A DNA stretch of 64,000 bases from Flavobacterium panici (GTDB lineage: Bacteria; Bacteroidota; Bacteroidia; Flavobacteriales; Flavobacteriaceae): assembly GCF_903819335.1 (NCBI RefSeq), contig NZ_CAIJDE010000017.1, forward strand, positions 310,001 through 374,000, in the 5' to 3' direction. The notes beneath the pieces were generated by a model. The model saw only the letters and a program-made list of their open reading frames with translations. It was not told the origin of the DNA and did not search any database. The position numbers and the translations under genes were made by a program. Each line of letters begins with the position of its first letter. Within the stretch, counting starts at the first letter, position 1. Shown one piece after another: positions 54,501 through 58,100 of this stretch.

Positions 54501-54998
54501 CATCTGATCACCATTTGACGTCGTTGGATAGTAATCATAAATTAATGATCCTGAAATATTAGTATAAGCTGTTTGATTTGGAAGTTTAATCTTAATTGAA
54601 CCTAGATTGGCACGCGTAACTGTACCATTGTCAACAGTACCTTTACTGTAAATACCAGCCCAATAAAGACCTGCATATACGATTTTATAACATTCTCTAC
54701 TAGATTGCGGAACAGTTAAATTAGCCGAACTAGAACTAAACGTAGTATTGTCACTATCAATATCGATATATTGCATAGTAAGGTCGTTGTTGTTCTGGCT
54801 CGTTGAATTGAACGCATTATTTGGCCGCTCACCATTCTTGTTGTTATCTCTATTCAAAATATTATTACCTATCAAGAGCATATCACCTTTTAAACTTTGG
54901 TCAAAGCGAGGGGTGAAATCCTTTTGAGAGAACATAATAAAACTCTGTATAAAAAATAATACAGTTAAAACTAATTTTAAAGTAGTAGGTTTCTTCAT
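30561..54998 (-). CDS. sprB: Giant T9SS-secreted gliding adhesin, SprB-like
   Basis: An 8145-residue surface adhesin, longer than the F. johnsoniae SprB of about 6,500. Order: signal peptide (1-25, ending MFSQ); an N-terminal region with a conserved-repeat segment VTLGQQLNYEIGFKNTGND (about 380-400); a very long array of Ig-like SprB repeats of 70-85 residues; a jelly-roll-like insert (about 1205-1420); and a type B T9SS sorting domain at the end (NYFTPNGTHSGWGPGCTNIY, then FDRYGRQIAKYHYGQKWDG and LPTGDYWYVLKL). Most repeats have one Cys near the start (VTCNGG type) and one at the end (DANGC type). In gliding flavobacteria SprB is exported by T9SS and propelled along the surface. Flanked by sprD and sprF. 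Confidence 0.93.
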   Translation of the reverse strand: MKKPTTLKLVLTVLFFIQSFIMFSQKDFTPRFDQSLKGDMLLIGNNILNRDNNKNGERPNNAFNSTSQNNNDLTMQYIDIDSDNTTFSSSSANLTVPQSSRECYKIVYAGLYWAGIYSKGTVDNGTVTRANLGSIKIKLPNQTAYTNISGSLIYDYYPTTSNGDQMPYAYYYDLTTMVQGLANPEGTYTVANIISGRGGINGGFSAGWNLFVVYEDPKSSAKYITSFDGLRWIQASSGPVTYDLTGFKTIPTGVVKAKLAFAALEGDVNLTGDKYSINNTDIFTTERSVNNFFNSTFNDVNGPYTDRTPSSGNTLGFEAGIINLNNAANAIIKNNDTSAQLKLSTGGDGYGLFFNAFNVEIIEPKIVLTKIVKNNLGANIGGQNVTLGQQLNYEIGFKNTGNDNATSFTIRDQLPINIIFNYPADIVSLPTGVTVQSYNATTRNIVFAINNNIVKVGDPEKIISFKVKVVPDCQSLSEACSNSIDNSAYATYKGQQNTSFTISDDPSVNTNTGCILVPKATNFLVGVDGCKYTTNVTLCGANINLTAANGYSDYTWYSDEARTIEIGKGQVFNVKDPGTYYVYNLAAAPCRSIYQSFVVTRFGATVENPVIPFADQVVTCSNDGKKLPNIFLCGSNAVRQITTSISDATSIVWEKLNEGSCTAVTNQNCANENAACTWASVGSGPNYTANQAGQFRVTLNYAGGCFNRFYFNVYTNLLTPTETHKDIICGVPGSITIGGVPAGYEYAIRTDPSGAVGAYQTSNTFNITTPNSYTVYIRQIGVATNPCIFSVPGILIRSRDLQITTAVTQPTCYGDKGSIKVGALNIDPQYYYYLYNNATNALVNSVGPIAASDYTFANLNPGTTYRVRVTNAPIGGTPAPTCNVSSVISINNIAAPLVATAALTTPLTACSDGKITLSGSGGTAPYFFFVNGSTTFLTSNEITFTTAGTYNIRLVDSNNCEATTSITVTGNPKPVYNITNTEINCNGGTAQININVTNANGYTLQYSIDNGATFSTTPVFSNLTGGTYNVVVKYTLSGTTCTDPATTITITAPANALSASAGVSELAGCDPSGNGFGKVRITNPQGGTPPYTYSFNGGTTYGTSNEAYVAPGTYTLYVRDSKGCTFAMPGVILDPKPADPTIAVGAPVFNCNGTATSTVTVTNGGGANYSYEYYLDNVLNTNTPSNVFVNVPSGSHTVSVKYNLVSVPTYSNLLQEDFGSGGTTTTPGIASAYCFNDQRVNPPYTCSLNGTPTRSVEDNQYSVTSFFWRGDTAWYHFKDHTTNGTDANGRYLLVNIGGAAGPYGVLYSKPIIDVIPNQPVMVSLYVGNLLNTGVTGAAPIVRFELVDGSGNVVATEDTGKIAEAANDANRTKWVPINISLNPGNNTNLTFRIRSGSTEYGGNDLVIDDIWVRQIPKSCITQKDFPIVIDSNKAFTASITGVKNVTCNGGNNGEITLAAENFNLPYGFDYSMNNGTTWVNSKVSPVTVTGLTSQTYSIQVRFNNSASTCSFPFSQPITAPAALAVTAQVTAQPTCTTGASITATVTGGTPAYQYELRQSNGTTVVVPFQTSNIFTNVASGTYRIVVRDVNACTSPASATVNINNPTAPTASLAASSDLCYDSTNQATLVVTATGTGTLTYSLDGGAAQTSNTFTNVGPGTHNVVVTDSNNCTATVSNIVIAPELEGSATISKTLDCTTSPNATITVSITGGTSAFKYKVKIGSGTYSGSNNVTGNSFVYTATTANTYTFEITDSKGCITTTSAVVNPISNPTVTATKVNATCNGASTGSIQLVGAGGSGGYTYSFNGSATFIAQSDYTGLAAGTYTFQVMDSKGCKSAVGNITITQPTTLTATASATAFSCNASNVKQAATVTIAVPTTGTAPYQYSFDGGTTFTSTRTLSVTDNGTNQTISYVVSDAQGCKTPVQTVTINRLNPPTDLAFSNAAVTCTATTTTVTATATNGVGTLTYAITSPAASVATNTTGVFAGLAAGTYNFKVTDANGCYYEEPYIINAVSPISVAGNKTSDALCKGGATGSGTFTVSGNATIGAYTYTVTPPAAAASITKSGNTLTLANVAAGTYSVQVRDNATGCTNTASIIIAEPANALTFTAASTNVNCNNDNSQITVTAAGGTPNYTYAFAKSPSTVPSSTYGNSATLTVDTNSGADLVWDVYVKDANGCTTKNTVTIATDNLPSVTAAINNQCTGSGNSFTITATGTGLAPLTYSIDGTSFQTSNIFNVAAGTYTVSVKDKNGCIASAPAATVVYPQLTAVGAVTKELDCTVTPNATITVTIGGGRTPFTYTSRKGSGTPSAPSASIAGPTFTFSVTPGNADTYTFVITDANGCQATAVTTVDPISNPTVTAAQTNSSCNGAADGSVTLTGAGGSGSFTYSNNATTGFTTNPVFNGLTAGSYTFYVKDSKGCTGSVAVTITQPSTLAATVAVVGFTCNTSNAKVAGTVTINVTAGTGTAPYEYSFNGSGYSSNNVLTLNDNGADQPYTYSVRDAKGCPVTGNGTLLRLNPPTDLTFASPAVTCTATSTTVTLTAVNGVGTLQYETIAPSTVIRAKQTSNAFTNLAPGSYTFRVTDTNGCYYTEPYIVNPVTPIAITGNKTSDVLCRGGSTGSGTYTVSGNATPGAYTFTLTAGTLGSGTLTKSGDTLTLSNVAAGTYTVQVTDTATGCTNSASIVIGQPAAALAITTAVATNVNCNNDNSNITVTATGGTPNYTYAFAKSPSTVPSSTYGASNVLTVDTNSGADLVWDVYVKDANGCIAKSTATVILDGMPAITNVTVNNQCTASGSGFTITATATGLAPLTYSIDGTSFQTSNTFTVAAGTYTVSVKDKNGCTASAPAATVVYPQLTAAGTVTKELDCTATPNATITVTIGGGRSTYTYTVQKGAGAPSAASAPITGPTFTYTVTPANADTYTFVITDSNSCTRTAVVTVAPIANPTVTAVQVNASCNGAADGSVTLTGAGGSGSFTYSNNPTTGFTTNPVFTGLAAGSYTFYVKDSKNCSGSVAVTITQPITLAATVAVVPFTCNTSNAKVAGTVTINVTAGTGTAPYEYSFNGSGYSSNNVLTLNDNGANQAYTYSVRDAKGCPVTGNGTLLRLNPPTDLTFANPAVTCTATTTTVTLTAVNGVGALQYETIAPSTVIIAKQTSNSFANLPPGSYTFRVTDANGCYYTEPYIVNPVTPIAITGNKTSDVLCRGGSTGSGTYTVSGNAVVGAYTFTLTAGTLGSGTLTQSGNTLTLSNVAAGTYTVQVTDTATGCTNSASIVIGQPAAALAITTAVGTNVNCNNDNSQITVTATGGTPNYTYAFAKSPSTVPTSTYGNSAVLTVDTNSGADLVWDVYVKDANGCIAKSTATVILDAMPAITNVTVNNQCTASGSGFTITATATGLAPLTYGINGPTGAFQTSNTFSVAAGTYTVYVKDKNGCIAAAPAATVVYPQLTAAGTVTKTLDCTATPNATITVTIGGGRSTYTYTVQKGAGAPSAASAPISGPTFTYTVTPANADTYTFVITDSNNCTKTAVVTVAPITNPTVTAVQVNASCNGSSNGSVTLTGAGGSGGFTYSNNVAGPFAANPVFTGLAAGSYTFYVKDSKNCTGSVAVTITQPLTLAATVVEVPFSCNTSNAKVAGTVTINVTAGTGTAPYEYSFNGSGYSSNNVLTLNDNGTNQAYTYSVRDAKGCPVTGNGTLLRLNSPTDLTFAAPAVTCTATTTTVTLTATNGVGTLQYETIAPSPVIIPKQTSNAFANLAPGTYMFKVTDANGCYYTESYTVNPVTPITVLASKLSDVLCNGGNTGSIRLTVSGFGSTYSYTVNGGTAVTGVNTGTVTLPNLTANTYAIVITDEVTGCTANASITINQPAAALSATYAAVNANCFVSTSAVTVTATGGTPIYRYSFVQDGAAVGAYSNNNKANLDPAVNLNWDVHVIDANGCTFKLDITIAKDVVPTVTASAAGQCFGVGSYTITATPGVGLVAPLSYSINGGASYQAGNTFVVTTPGSYTIRIKDGNGCTADSNVVLVNNALTLNATLDKDITCSVPTDAQITLTPAGGSGPFTYTASPNTGTFAGNVFTTNTAGSYTFTVTDSRGCTATSSAVIVTTPVNPDITGVSQTQSINCNGDATAAIAITIDNTKGQAPFVYTVLNTTTGVNYGSQTSGLAAGNYVITVTDAKGCTDTDNINIAQPTPIVVNRTITPITCGALGVSLGAITITSVTGGTPNYTYHVTGVNGYNKQITGQTGASVVFEVVDFGLYQIIITDANGCTNIEQNIFVASPPNDLDITVTPPPADCSSLGSAVVAIGAASTNITGNGPFHFAVYTGPGMTYTSPTTLPWYDEDVLGVPAGVNPGSKKTSIPNLLPGVKYTFIVHDAGTGCYYYETAQFPIPTNSTLTVTGLTANNVTCKGSNNGNVSLTVNSTYPTPTPISYEIFNSFTMVTTGVTGTGTVPANGSLPINNIGALGFGNYVVVIKETAGGTNAGCSIASNTFNITESAIDLSVTASVTKNANCNPNSGVITAVAKDGTGPYTYQLLLSTDPAPTAASAGWASVNTFNRNAGNYIAYAKDAYGCIKFAAITLNKDVDPTITAPAGICYDGNPFTFAISGTVDPAVGGATYSVNGSTFQTSPSFTFNASGTYTLVIKDGNGCTATTTYEVKPQLHLSAALTKELDCTITPDAQITLTATGGYNTAYTYYYSTDGGLNYTLMPSNVLTTSVLANYMFKVNDAKLPTACEATTTLTLDPIQPTLFTTVETHVSCNGGTDGTITVNVTSGVGPYQYQLDGGAFQTSNVFTGLAAGTAYTITVRDAKSCLYPGTPITITQPAALTATSALTTALTCAAGNVPTKAVVTVTAADGTAPYLYSFDNGVTYTSTNTYEAFAGTTFNVLVKDAKGCIFTLTNGVNIPALNPPTITNITGTPIYCAPAASTTSTVTITTTNGVGTLAYAILSPASATSNVSGAASGIFTLLAPDTYLFEVTDANGCKDQKSYTVAPVTNITVAGQLVSNVICNGQANGAVKFTVANFGGTYTATLTAGTGTVTQTGNTVDVTGLVPATYTLQVTDDITGCIATASVVVTQPTALSINLVSNVNANCNSGAKVEVIASGATPNYTYAFVQDGVTPVAADYTNSASAVLAPATNTLWDVYAKDANGCTVKLDVTIGTDALPTIDLTASVYCYTGGPVPITITGTFVGATAEYSIGNGFQSSPNFVLNAPGTYTFSIKDVNGCIVSVPYTLNQQLLLNATLTQDLTCAGSASITLLATQGTTTYTGFEVDFNGGGYVAATSPYTATAAGTYTFRVTDSQGCQALSIPVVVTPTTTPTATLAQTNVSCIGGNDGSITVTAANGITPYQYSINGGAFQTSNIFTGLIAGTYNIVVRDAKQCSSVSVPATITQPTALAATAVLTQGLTCGTGNATQPAVVTINVTAGTGTAPYQYSFNGGTNYSTTNTLTTYNAGLVTAYVKDANNCIIAVPVTITIPALNAPTNMDINGTPIYCAPAASTTSTVTISNVINGVGTLQYEILSPIVVAKQTSTVFAGLTPDTYLFQVTDANGCIYQESYTVLPVTNITVAGQLISNVTCNGSANGAVRFTVANYGTSYTATLTAGTGTLVQTGNTVNVTGLVPGTYTVQVVDGTTGCTATASVVVAQPTVLGLNLVSNVNANCNFGAKVTVLANGGTPNYTYAFVQDGVTPVAGDYTNSANAVLAPTVNTLWDVYAKDANGCTVKLDVTIGTDALPTINSSVGLYCYTGGPVPITITGTGVAPLTYSIGNGYQSSPNFVLNAPGNYVFYIKDANGCIVSSPYTLRQELLLKATLTQDLTCAGSASITLLATQGTLTYTTFEVSFNAGAYAAVTSPYTATAAGTYTFRVTDSQGCQAVSIPVVVTPTTTPTATFTQTNVSCIGGNNGSIIVTAANGIVPYEYSINGGAFQASNIFTGLVAGTYNIVVRDAKQCSSVIVQATITEPTALAATATLTQGLTCGTGNSTQPAIVTINVTAGTGTAPYQYSFNGGINYSTTNTLTTYNSGTITAYVKDANNCIISTPVTITIPALNAPTNMDINGTPIYCAPAASTTSTVTISNVVNGVGTLQYEILSPIAVAKQTSAVFAGLTPDTYLFQVTDANGCTYQESYTINPVTNITVAGQLVSNVVCNGQSNGAVKFTVANYTGTYTAVLTAGTGTLAITGNTVNVTGLVPGTYTVLITDAITGCTATASVVVAQPTAIALNVVSNINANCNFGAKVEVLASGGTPVYKYVFVEDGVTPNVLDYDTVANAVLDPTVNTQWDVYAMDANGCTTKIDVTIATDALPTINSSAGLYCYTGGPVPITITGTYVGTPTYSIGNGYQSSPNFVLNAPGNYTFYIKDGNGCIVSSPYKLNQELLLQASLTQDLTCAGSAVITLLATQGTLTYTGFEVDFNAGGYFPATSPYTATAAGTYTFRVTDSQGCQAVSIPVIVTPTTTPSATFTQTNVSCVGGNNGSIIVTAANGVVPYEYSINGGAFQASNVFTGLIAGTYDIVVRDAKQCSSVIVQATITEPTALAATAVLTQSLTCGTGNATQPAIVTINVTAGTGTAPYQYSFNGINYSATNTFTTYNAGTITASVKDANNCTIAVPVSVTIPALDAPVIDSVTGTDIWCTPAANTTSTVTVTVSHGVGALHYEILSPASAVTNVSGAANGIFTGLTADTYLFQVTDANGCKDDIYYTVDPLVNITAAGQLVNDVSCNGGSNGSVKFDVDNFDGAYTAALIGGPTTGTLTQVGKVVTLTNLPIGTYTVEVTDTTTGCTASASVTVGQPSVLTLTVASNINANCNSGAQVSVTAAGGTPDYKYAFIAGAGTPTAADYTNSNNAVLDPAVSLNWRAYVLDSKGCETFIPITIAVDPLPTAITANVTSQCPTAAGEYTFTVTVGSGVAPYEYSIGAGFQTSPTFTVNAAGTYDVTVRDANGCTATATAAVTITPGLQLDTTVTTLPSCTFNNGVITATATGGSGTANYRYTLDGGVSINTTPAVFNNVAPGTHVIRVRDVLTTCDFNVTIEIAPATVITGFTLNGTNVSCRGNSDGSITANLAPSAPGVNDNPVYTYTLTGTTALGVAVNRPAQTQNIFDNLQAGDYTVTVTSGRGCVDSEDIRISEPNVITVNAPVITQYNCTTGTNVSNYAVITVNNVVGGSGVYTIYEFIKGGVVVQRGPSNAYSESDFTGGDYTVNVYDDKGCMGSSTGIIRVNPFIRLDQINVAVNTAVTCISNEDITVTVTSIGGTPAILNYNVAGTDGNTYNQSNTTGVFTGLTIGNYLITVTNLATGCSIVQAHYVNDPNTFDINVTPVNGQICYGTANGSVDLTFVDNQLNPTNDAGAFNYVITGPVPSNGTTTNAGPVRISNLTAGQYTVVATLVNNPFCTVSTLFTIEQPTAALTVTTAKSDITCVTGNNDGEITASAAGGWDNKYEYQLILNGTTLVDYSDQFVWSGLSAGNYTINVRDNVGCIATATEVLVVPAPIVVTASASATTLTCFGDKTAIITVDPPTGGQGSNYQYTLNILSANPVISSGPQLSPIFTGLGAGTYSITVTDGFSCSATSANIVINEPTEVIPTLVEASSQTCLTQATLTLSAVGGTAPYTYSTDANFATTIGSFNASVTFPVAVGKYSYYVKDAAGCVGYVSNEITIDPLEPLNIEVDVTNAVVKCTGEATGVIVAEAKGGLGNYIYTLENTAGTIIQGPQATGIFEDLVIGDYIVKVESGDCDDASAVITINEPPVALQAVFTPTNVTCFGENNGKIVVTATGGTGVIKYAISPDLNQFDTISVFDKLAPGLYTVIAQDENGCYVMTDITITQPAAPLIVTAGSILGEQCKGDLNGEFTIDITGGTAPYTVSIDLPNGPFDPITGTQHTFDGLAGGNHTAYVKDANGCNFEIEVLVPLAVDINPTAEVVYGCETNTVTVTIDPSVDPADVDYSLDVIAGPYQLSNEFKDVLPGDHVIYARHTNGCIQPTASFTIQAFDKLHIQLAGGQQEMNIVSLTAIGGRPAYEYSFDGGPFTSETKFKYYESRDYVIKVRDQNGCIDTITIPLTYIDVCLDNYFTPNGTHSGWGPGCTNIYTNLEFAIFDRYGRQIAKYHYGQKWDGRYNGEELPTGDYWYVLKLNDVNDAREFVGHFTLYR
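35671..40800. repeat. Higher-order tandem array B in sprB, period 1710 bp
   Basis: The anchor CATCCCTGACTGTCTGTTAC occurs at 35671 and 37381 and with two changes at 39091, exactly 1710 bases apart, a 570-residue module of about seven Ig-like repeats. Long stretches are nearly identical between modules at DNA level. The third module is more diverged at its right end. Confidence 0.85.
43924..49230. repeat. Higher-order tandem array A in sprB, period about 1770 bp
   Basis: The anchor CCATTACCTGTAACCGGACA (one variant) occurs at 43924, 45697 and 47464, that is 1773 and 1767 bases apart, giving modules of 589-591 residues. A fourth, diverged unit begins near 49230. The modules differ from those of array B. 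Confidence 0.85.
50700..51390 (-). other. Jelly-roll/MAM-like domain inserted in SprB
   Basis: Residues about 1205-1420 of SprB break the Ig repeat pattern. The segment starts LLQEDFGSGGTTTTPGIASA and includes RYLLVNIGGAAGPYGVLYSK, PVMVSLYVGNLLN, FELVDGSGNVVATEDTGKI and DLVIDDIWVRQIPKSC. The order of an opening DFG, a middle beta region and a closing VIDDIWV is typical of MAM/concanavalin-like jelly-roll domains, which often bind glycans or proteins. Confidence 0.6.
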
Positions 54999-55020
54999 GT
55001 TACTATGGTTTCAGTTTAAC

Positions 55021-55054
55021 TGTTGTTCTTTGAAGGGGCATTCAAAGAACAACA
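55021..55054 (-). promoter_or_regulatory. Intercistronic hairpin before sprB
   Basis: TGTTGTTCTTTGAA and TTCAAAGAACAACA form a perfect 14-bp stem with a six-base loop. It lies in the 128-base gap between sprD and sprB, 22 bases before the sprB start on the minus strand. No T-tract follows, so it is more likely an mRNA-processing or stability element than a terminator. A smaller stem (CTTCTT/AAGAAG) lies at 55092-55106. Confidence 0.6.
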
Positions 55055-55126
55055 TTCAATCTTAATTTAAATTTATGTTTTTACTTTCCTTCTTCTTTCG
55101 AAGAAGCCGCCGTCTATATCCTATTA

Positions 55127-58100
55127 TTAATTTTCGACTTTTACGATAGCCATTTTCCCGTTGTATGGTGATTTACCTTTAGCTTCTAATGCCTTAGTTG
55201 CTTCTTGCAGACCATCGAATTTCTCGTAATAGATATAATATTTACTTGTTGTTATATTGTAAAAGAAATTAATATTTGAAAGCCCTGATGCTACAGCTTT
55301 AGTTAAGAACTCATCTCGTTTTTCAACACTGCTGTGTACTGCAAGAATCATATAATAACCACTTTCAGAATTTTTAATATTCTTAATAATCTGCATGTTT
55401 GACTGATCTTCACCAAAATCAAAATCAGCTGCCGTGAGCGGTGTACTGCTTACTTTCGTTGTTTCTTTAATACGTTTAAGAGCAGCTACATCCTGAGCAT
55501 ATCTTCCCTGATCATTTTCGTATGCCGCACGCTTAATTCTACGTTTTTTCTCAATTTCAGTTTCAGCTTTAATACGCTCTAAGTCGGCAAGTAATGCTGC
55601 ACCTTCAAGTTCCATTTTTAACTGTGCTGCTTTCAATTCGTTTATCTTCTCAAGATAAGCTTTGTTTAAAGCATCATTTTTATTAGGAACTTTTTTAAGT
55701 CTTTCGTTATATAAATTTGTCAGCTTAGCAATCTCATCTTTCTGTGCTTTACTAGCATCTGCAAGTTGTGATTTTAAAGCTTCTATCTGACTGTTTTCTG
55801 CAGCTACACTTTTGAAAGGTTTTGGTTCTTTGTAAATACCTTTTTCACTTAAATCATTCTCTTCTTTTAAATCATTCAAGTCTTTTTGTTTATTAGCTAC
55901 TGTTGATTTAAACTGATCTAATAAATCATTTTGTGTTTTACCTGAACTTTCAATTGACTGAGTTAAGCTTTCAATCGCTTTTGCTGTTTCATCTTTTGCT
56001 GCCGCTGCTGCTCTGGCTGCTGCTGCTTCTGCATCAGCTTTTGCTTTCTCCGCTGCTAATCTTGCCTGACGTTCTTCTTCTTCTTTTAATTTTCTTGTTT
56101 CTTCGTCAGCTTTTTGTTTTTCTGAAGCTTCTGCATCTGCCTTAGCTTTTGCATCTGCAGCAAGTTTAGCTTGTAATGCTTCTGCATCTGCCTTAGCTTT
56201 TGCATCCGCTGCTAACTTAGCTTGTAATGCTTCTGCATCTGCGTTAGCTTTTGCATCTGCAGCAAATTTAGCTTGTAATGCTTCTGCATCTGCATTAGCT
56301 TTTGCATCTGCTGCTAATTTAGCTTGTAATGCTTCTGCATCTGCCTTAGCTTTTGCATCTGCAGCTAATTTAGCTTGTAATGCTTCTGCATCTGCCTTAG
56401 CTTTTGCATCGGCTGCTAACTTAGCTTGAAGTGCTTCTGCATCTGCTTTAGCTTTTGCATCTGCTGCTAAGTTAGCTTGTAATGCTTCTGCATCTGCTTT
56501 TGCTTTTGCCTCTGCTGCTAATTTAGCTTGTAATGCTTCTGCGTCGGCTTTTGCTTTTGCGTCTGCTGCTAATTTAGCTTGTAATGCTTCTGCATCTGCT
56601 TTAGCTTTTGCATCTGCTGCTAATTTAGCTTGTAATGCTTCTGCATCTGCCTTAGCTTTTGCTTCTGCTGCTAATTTAGCTTGTAATGCTTCTGCATCTG
56701 CTTTTGCTTTTGCATCCGCTGCTAATTTAGCTTGTAATGCTTCTGCATCTGCTTTCGCTTTTGCGTCTGCTGCTAATTTCGCTTGTAATGCTTCTGCGTC
56801 AGCTTTTGCTTTTGCATCTGCAGCCAATTTAGCTTGTAGTGCTTCTGCATCTGCCTTAGCTTTTGCATCTGCTGCTAGTTTCGCCTGTAATGCTTCTGCA
56901 TCAGCTTTTGCTTTTGCGTCTGCAGCCAATTTAGCCTGACGTGCTTCTTCAGCTTCTCTTAATTGTTTTTCTTCTGCTTCCGCTTTTGCTTTTGCAGTTG
57001 CTTCCGCATCGGCCTTAACTCTTGCATCGGCAATTAATTTAGCTTGTAAAGCTTCCATATCTGCTTTTGCTTTCGCTTCTGCAGCTAATCTTGTTTTTTC
57101 TGCTTCTGCATCCGCTTTTGCTTTTGCATCTGCTGCTAACTTAGCTTGTAATGCTTCTGCGTCAGCCTTAGCTTTTGCGTCTGCTGCTAATTTAGCCTGA
57201 CGTGCTTCTTCATCTGCTTTCGCTTTAGCATCTGCCGCTTGTTTTGCTTGTAATGCTTCTGCATCTGCCTTAGCTTTTGCGTCTGCAGCTAGTTTAGCTT
57301 TTAATGCTTCAGCGTCGGCTTTAGCTTTTGCATCAGCTACTAATTTTGCTTGTAATGCTTCTGCATCTGCTTTAGCTTTTGCTTCTGCATCAAGTTTTGC
57401 CTGAGCCTCAGCGTCGGCTTTTGCTTTTGCATCCGCTGCTAATTTTGCCTGAAGTGCTTCTGCATCAGCTTTCGCTTTTGCTTCCGCATCTAATTTAGCC
57501 TGAGCTTCTGCGTCAGCTTTTGCTTTTGCATCGGCTGCTAATTTTATTTTTAATGCTTCTGCATCCGCTTTTGCTTTTGCTTCTGCAGCTATAATTGCTT
57601 GTCTGGCTTCTGCATCCGCTTTTGCTTTTGCATCAGCTGCTAATTTTTCTTTTAGAGCAGCTCCTTCTGCGGCTTTTGCTTTTGCGTCAGCGGCTGCTTT
57701 TGCTCTGTTTGCAGCATCAATCGAAGCTTTTGTTTTTGCTTCAGCAGCGGCTTTTGCTTTTGCTTCTGCAGCTAATCTTGCCTGAAGTGCATCTGAGTCA
57801 GCTTTTGCTTTAGCATCTGCAGCCAGGATTGATTGTAAATCTGCTTCTTCAGCTTTTGCCTTAGCATCTGCTTTACGTTTTGCTTCTGCAGCATCTGCTT
57901 TCGCTTTCGCATCTGCAGCTAGTTTTATTTTAAGTGCTTCTGCGTCGGCTTTTGCTTTTTCAGCAGTTAATTGCGCTTGTGTTTTTTGCGGAGCCGGAGC
58001 TGGCGTTGTTGGCGCTGCAGCAGCTGTTTGTTTCGCTTTTGCTTCTGCATCTGCCTTAGCTTTAGCATCGGCTGCAAGCTTAATTTTTAATGCTTCAGCA

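Noticed and set aside
30561..54998. Giant gene as a polyketide or peptide synthetase
   Set aside because: No carrier, adenylation or ketosynthase motifs; the sequence is Thr/Gly/Asn-rich Ig-like repeats with a T9SS sorting end.
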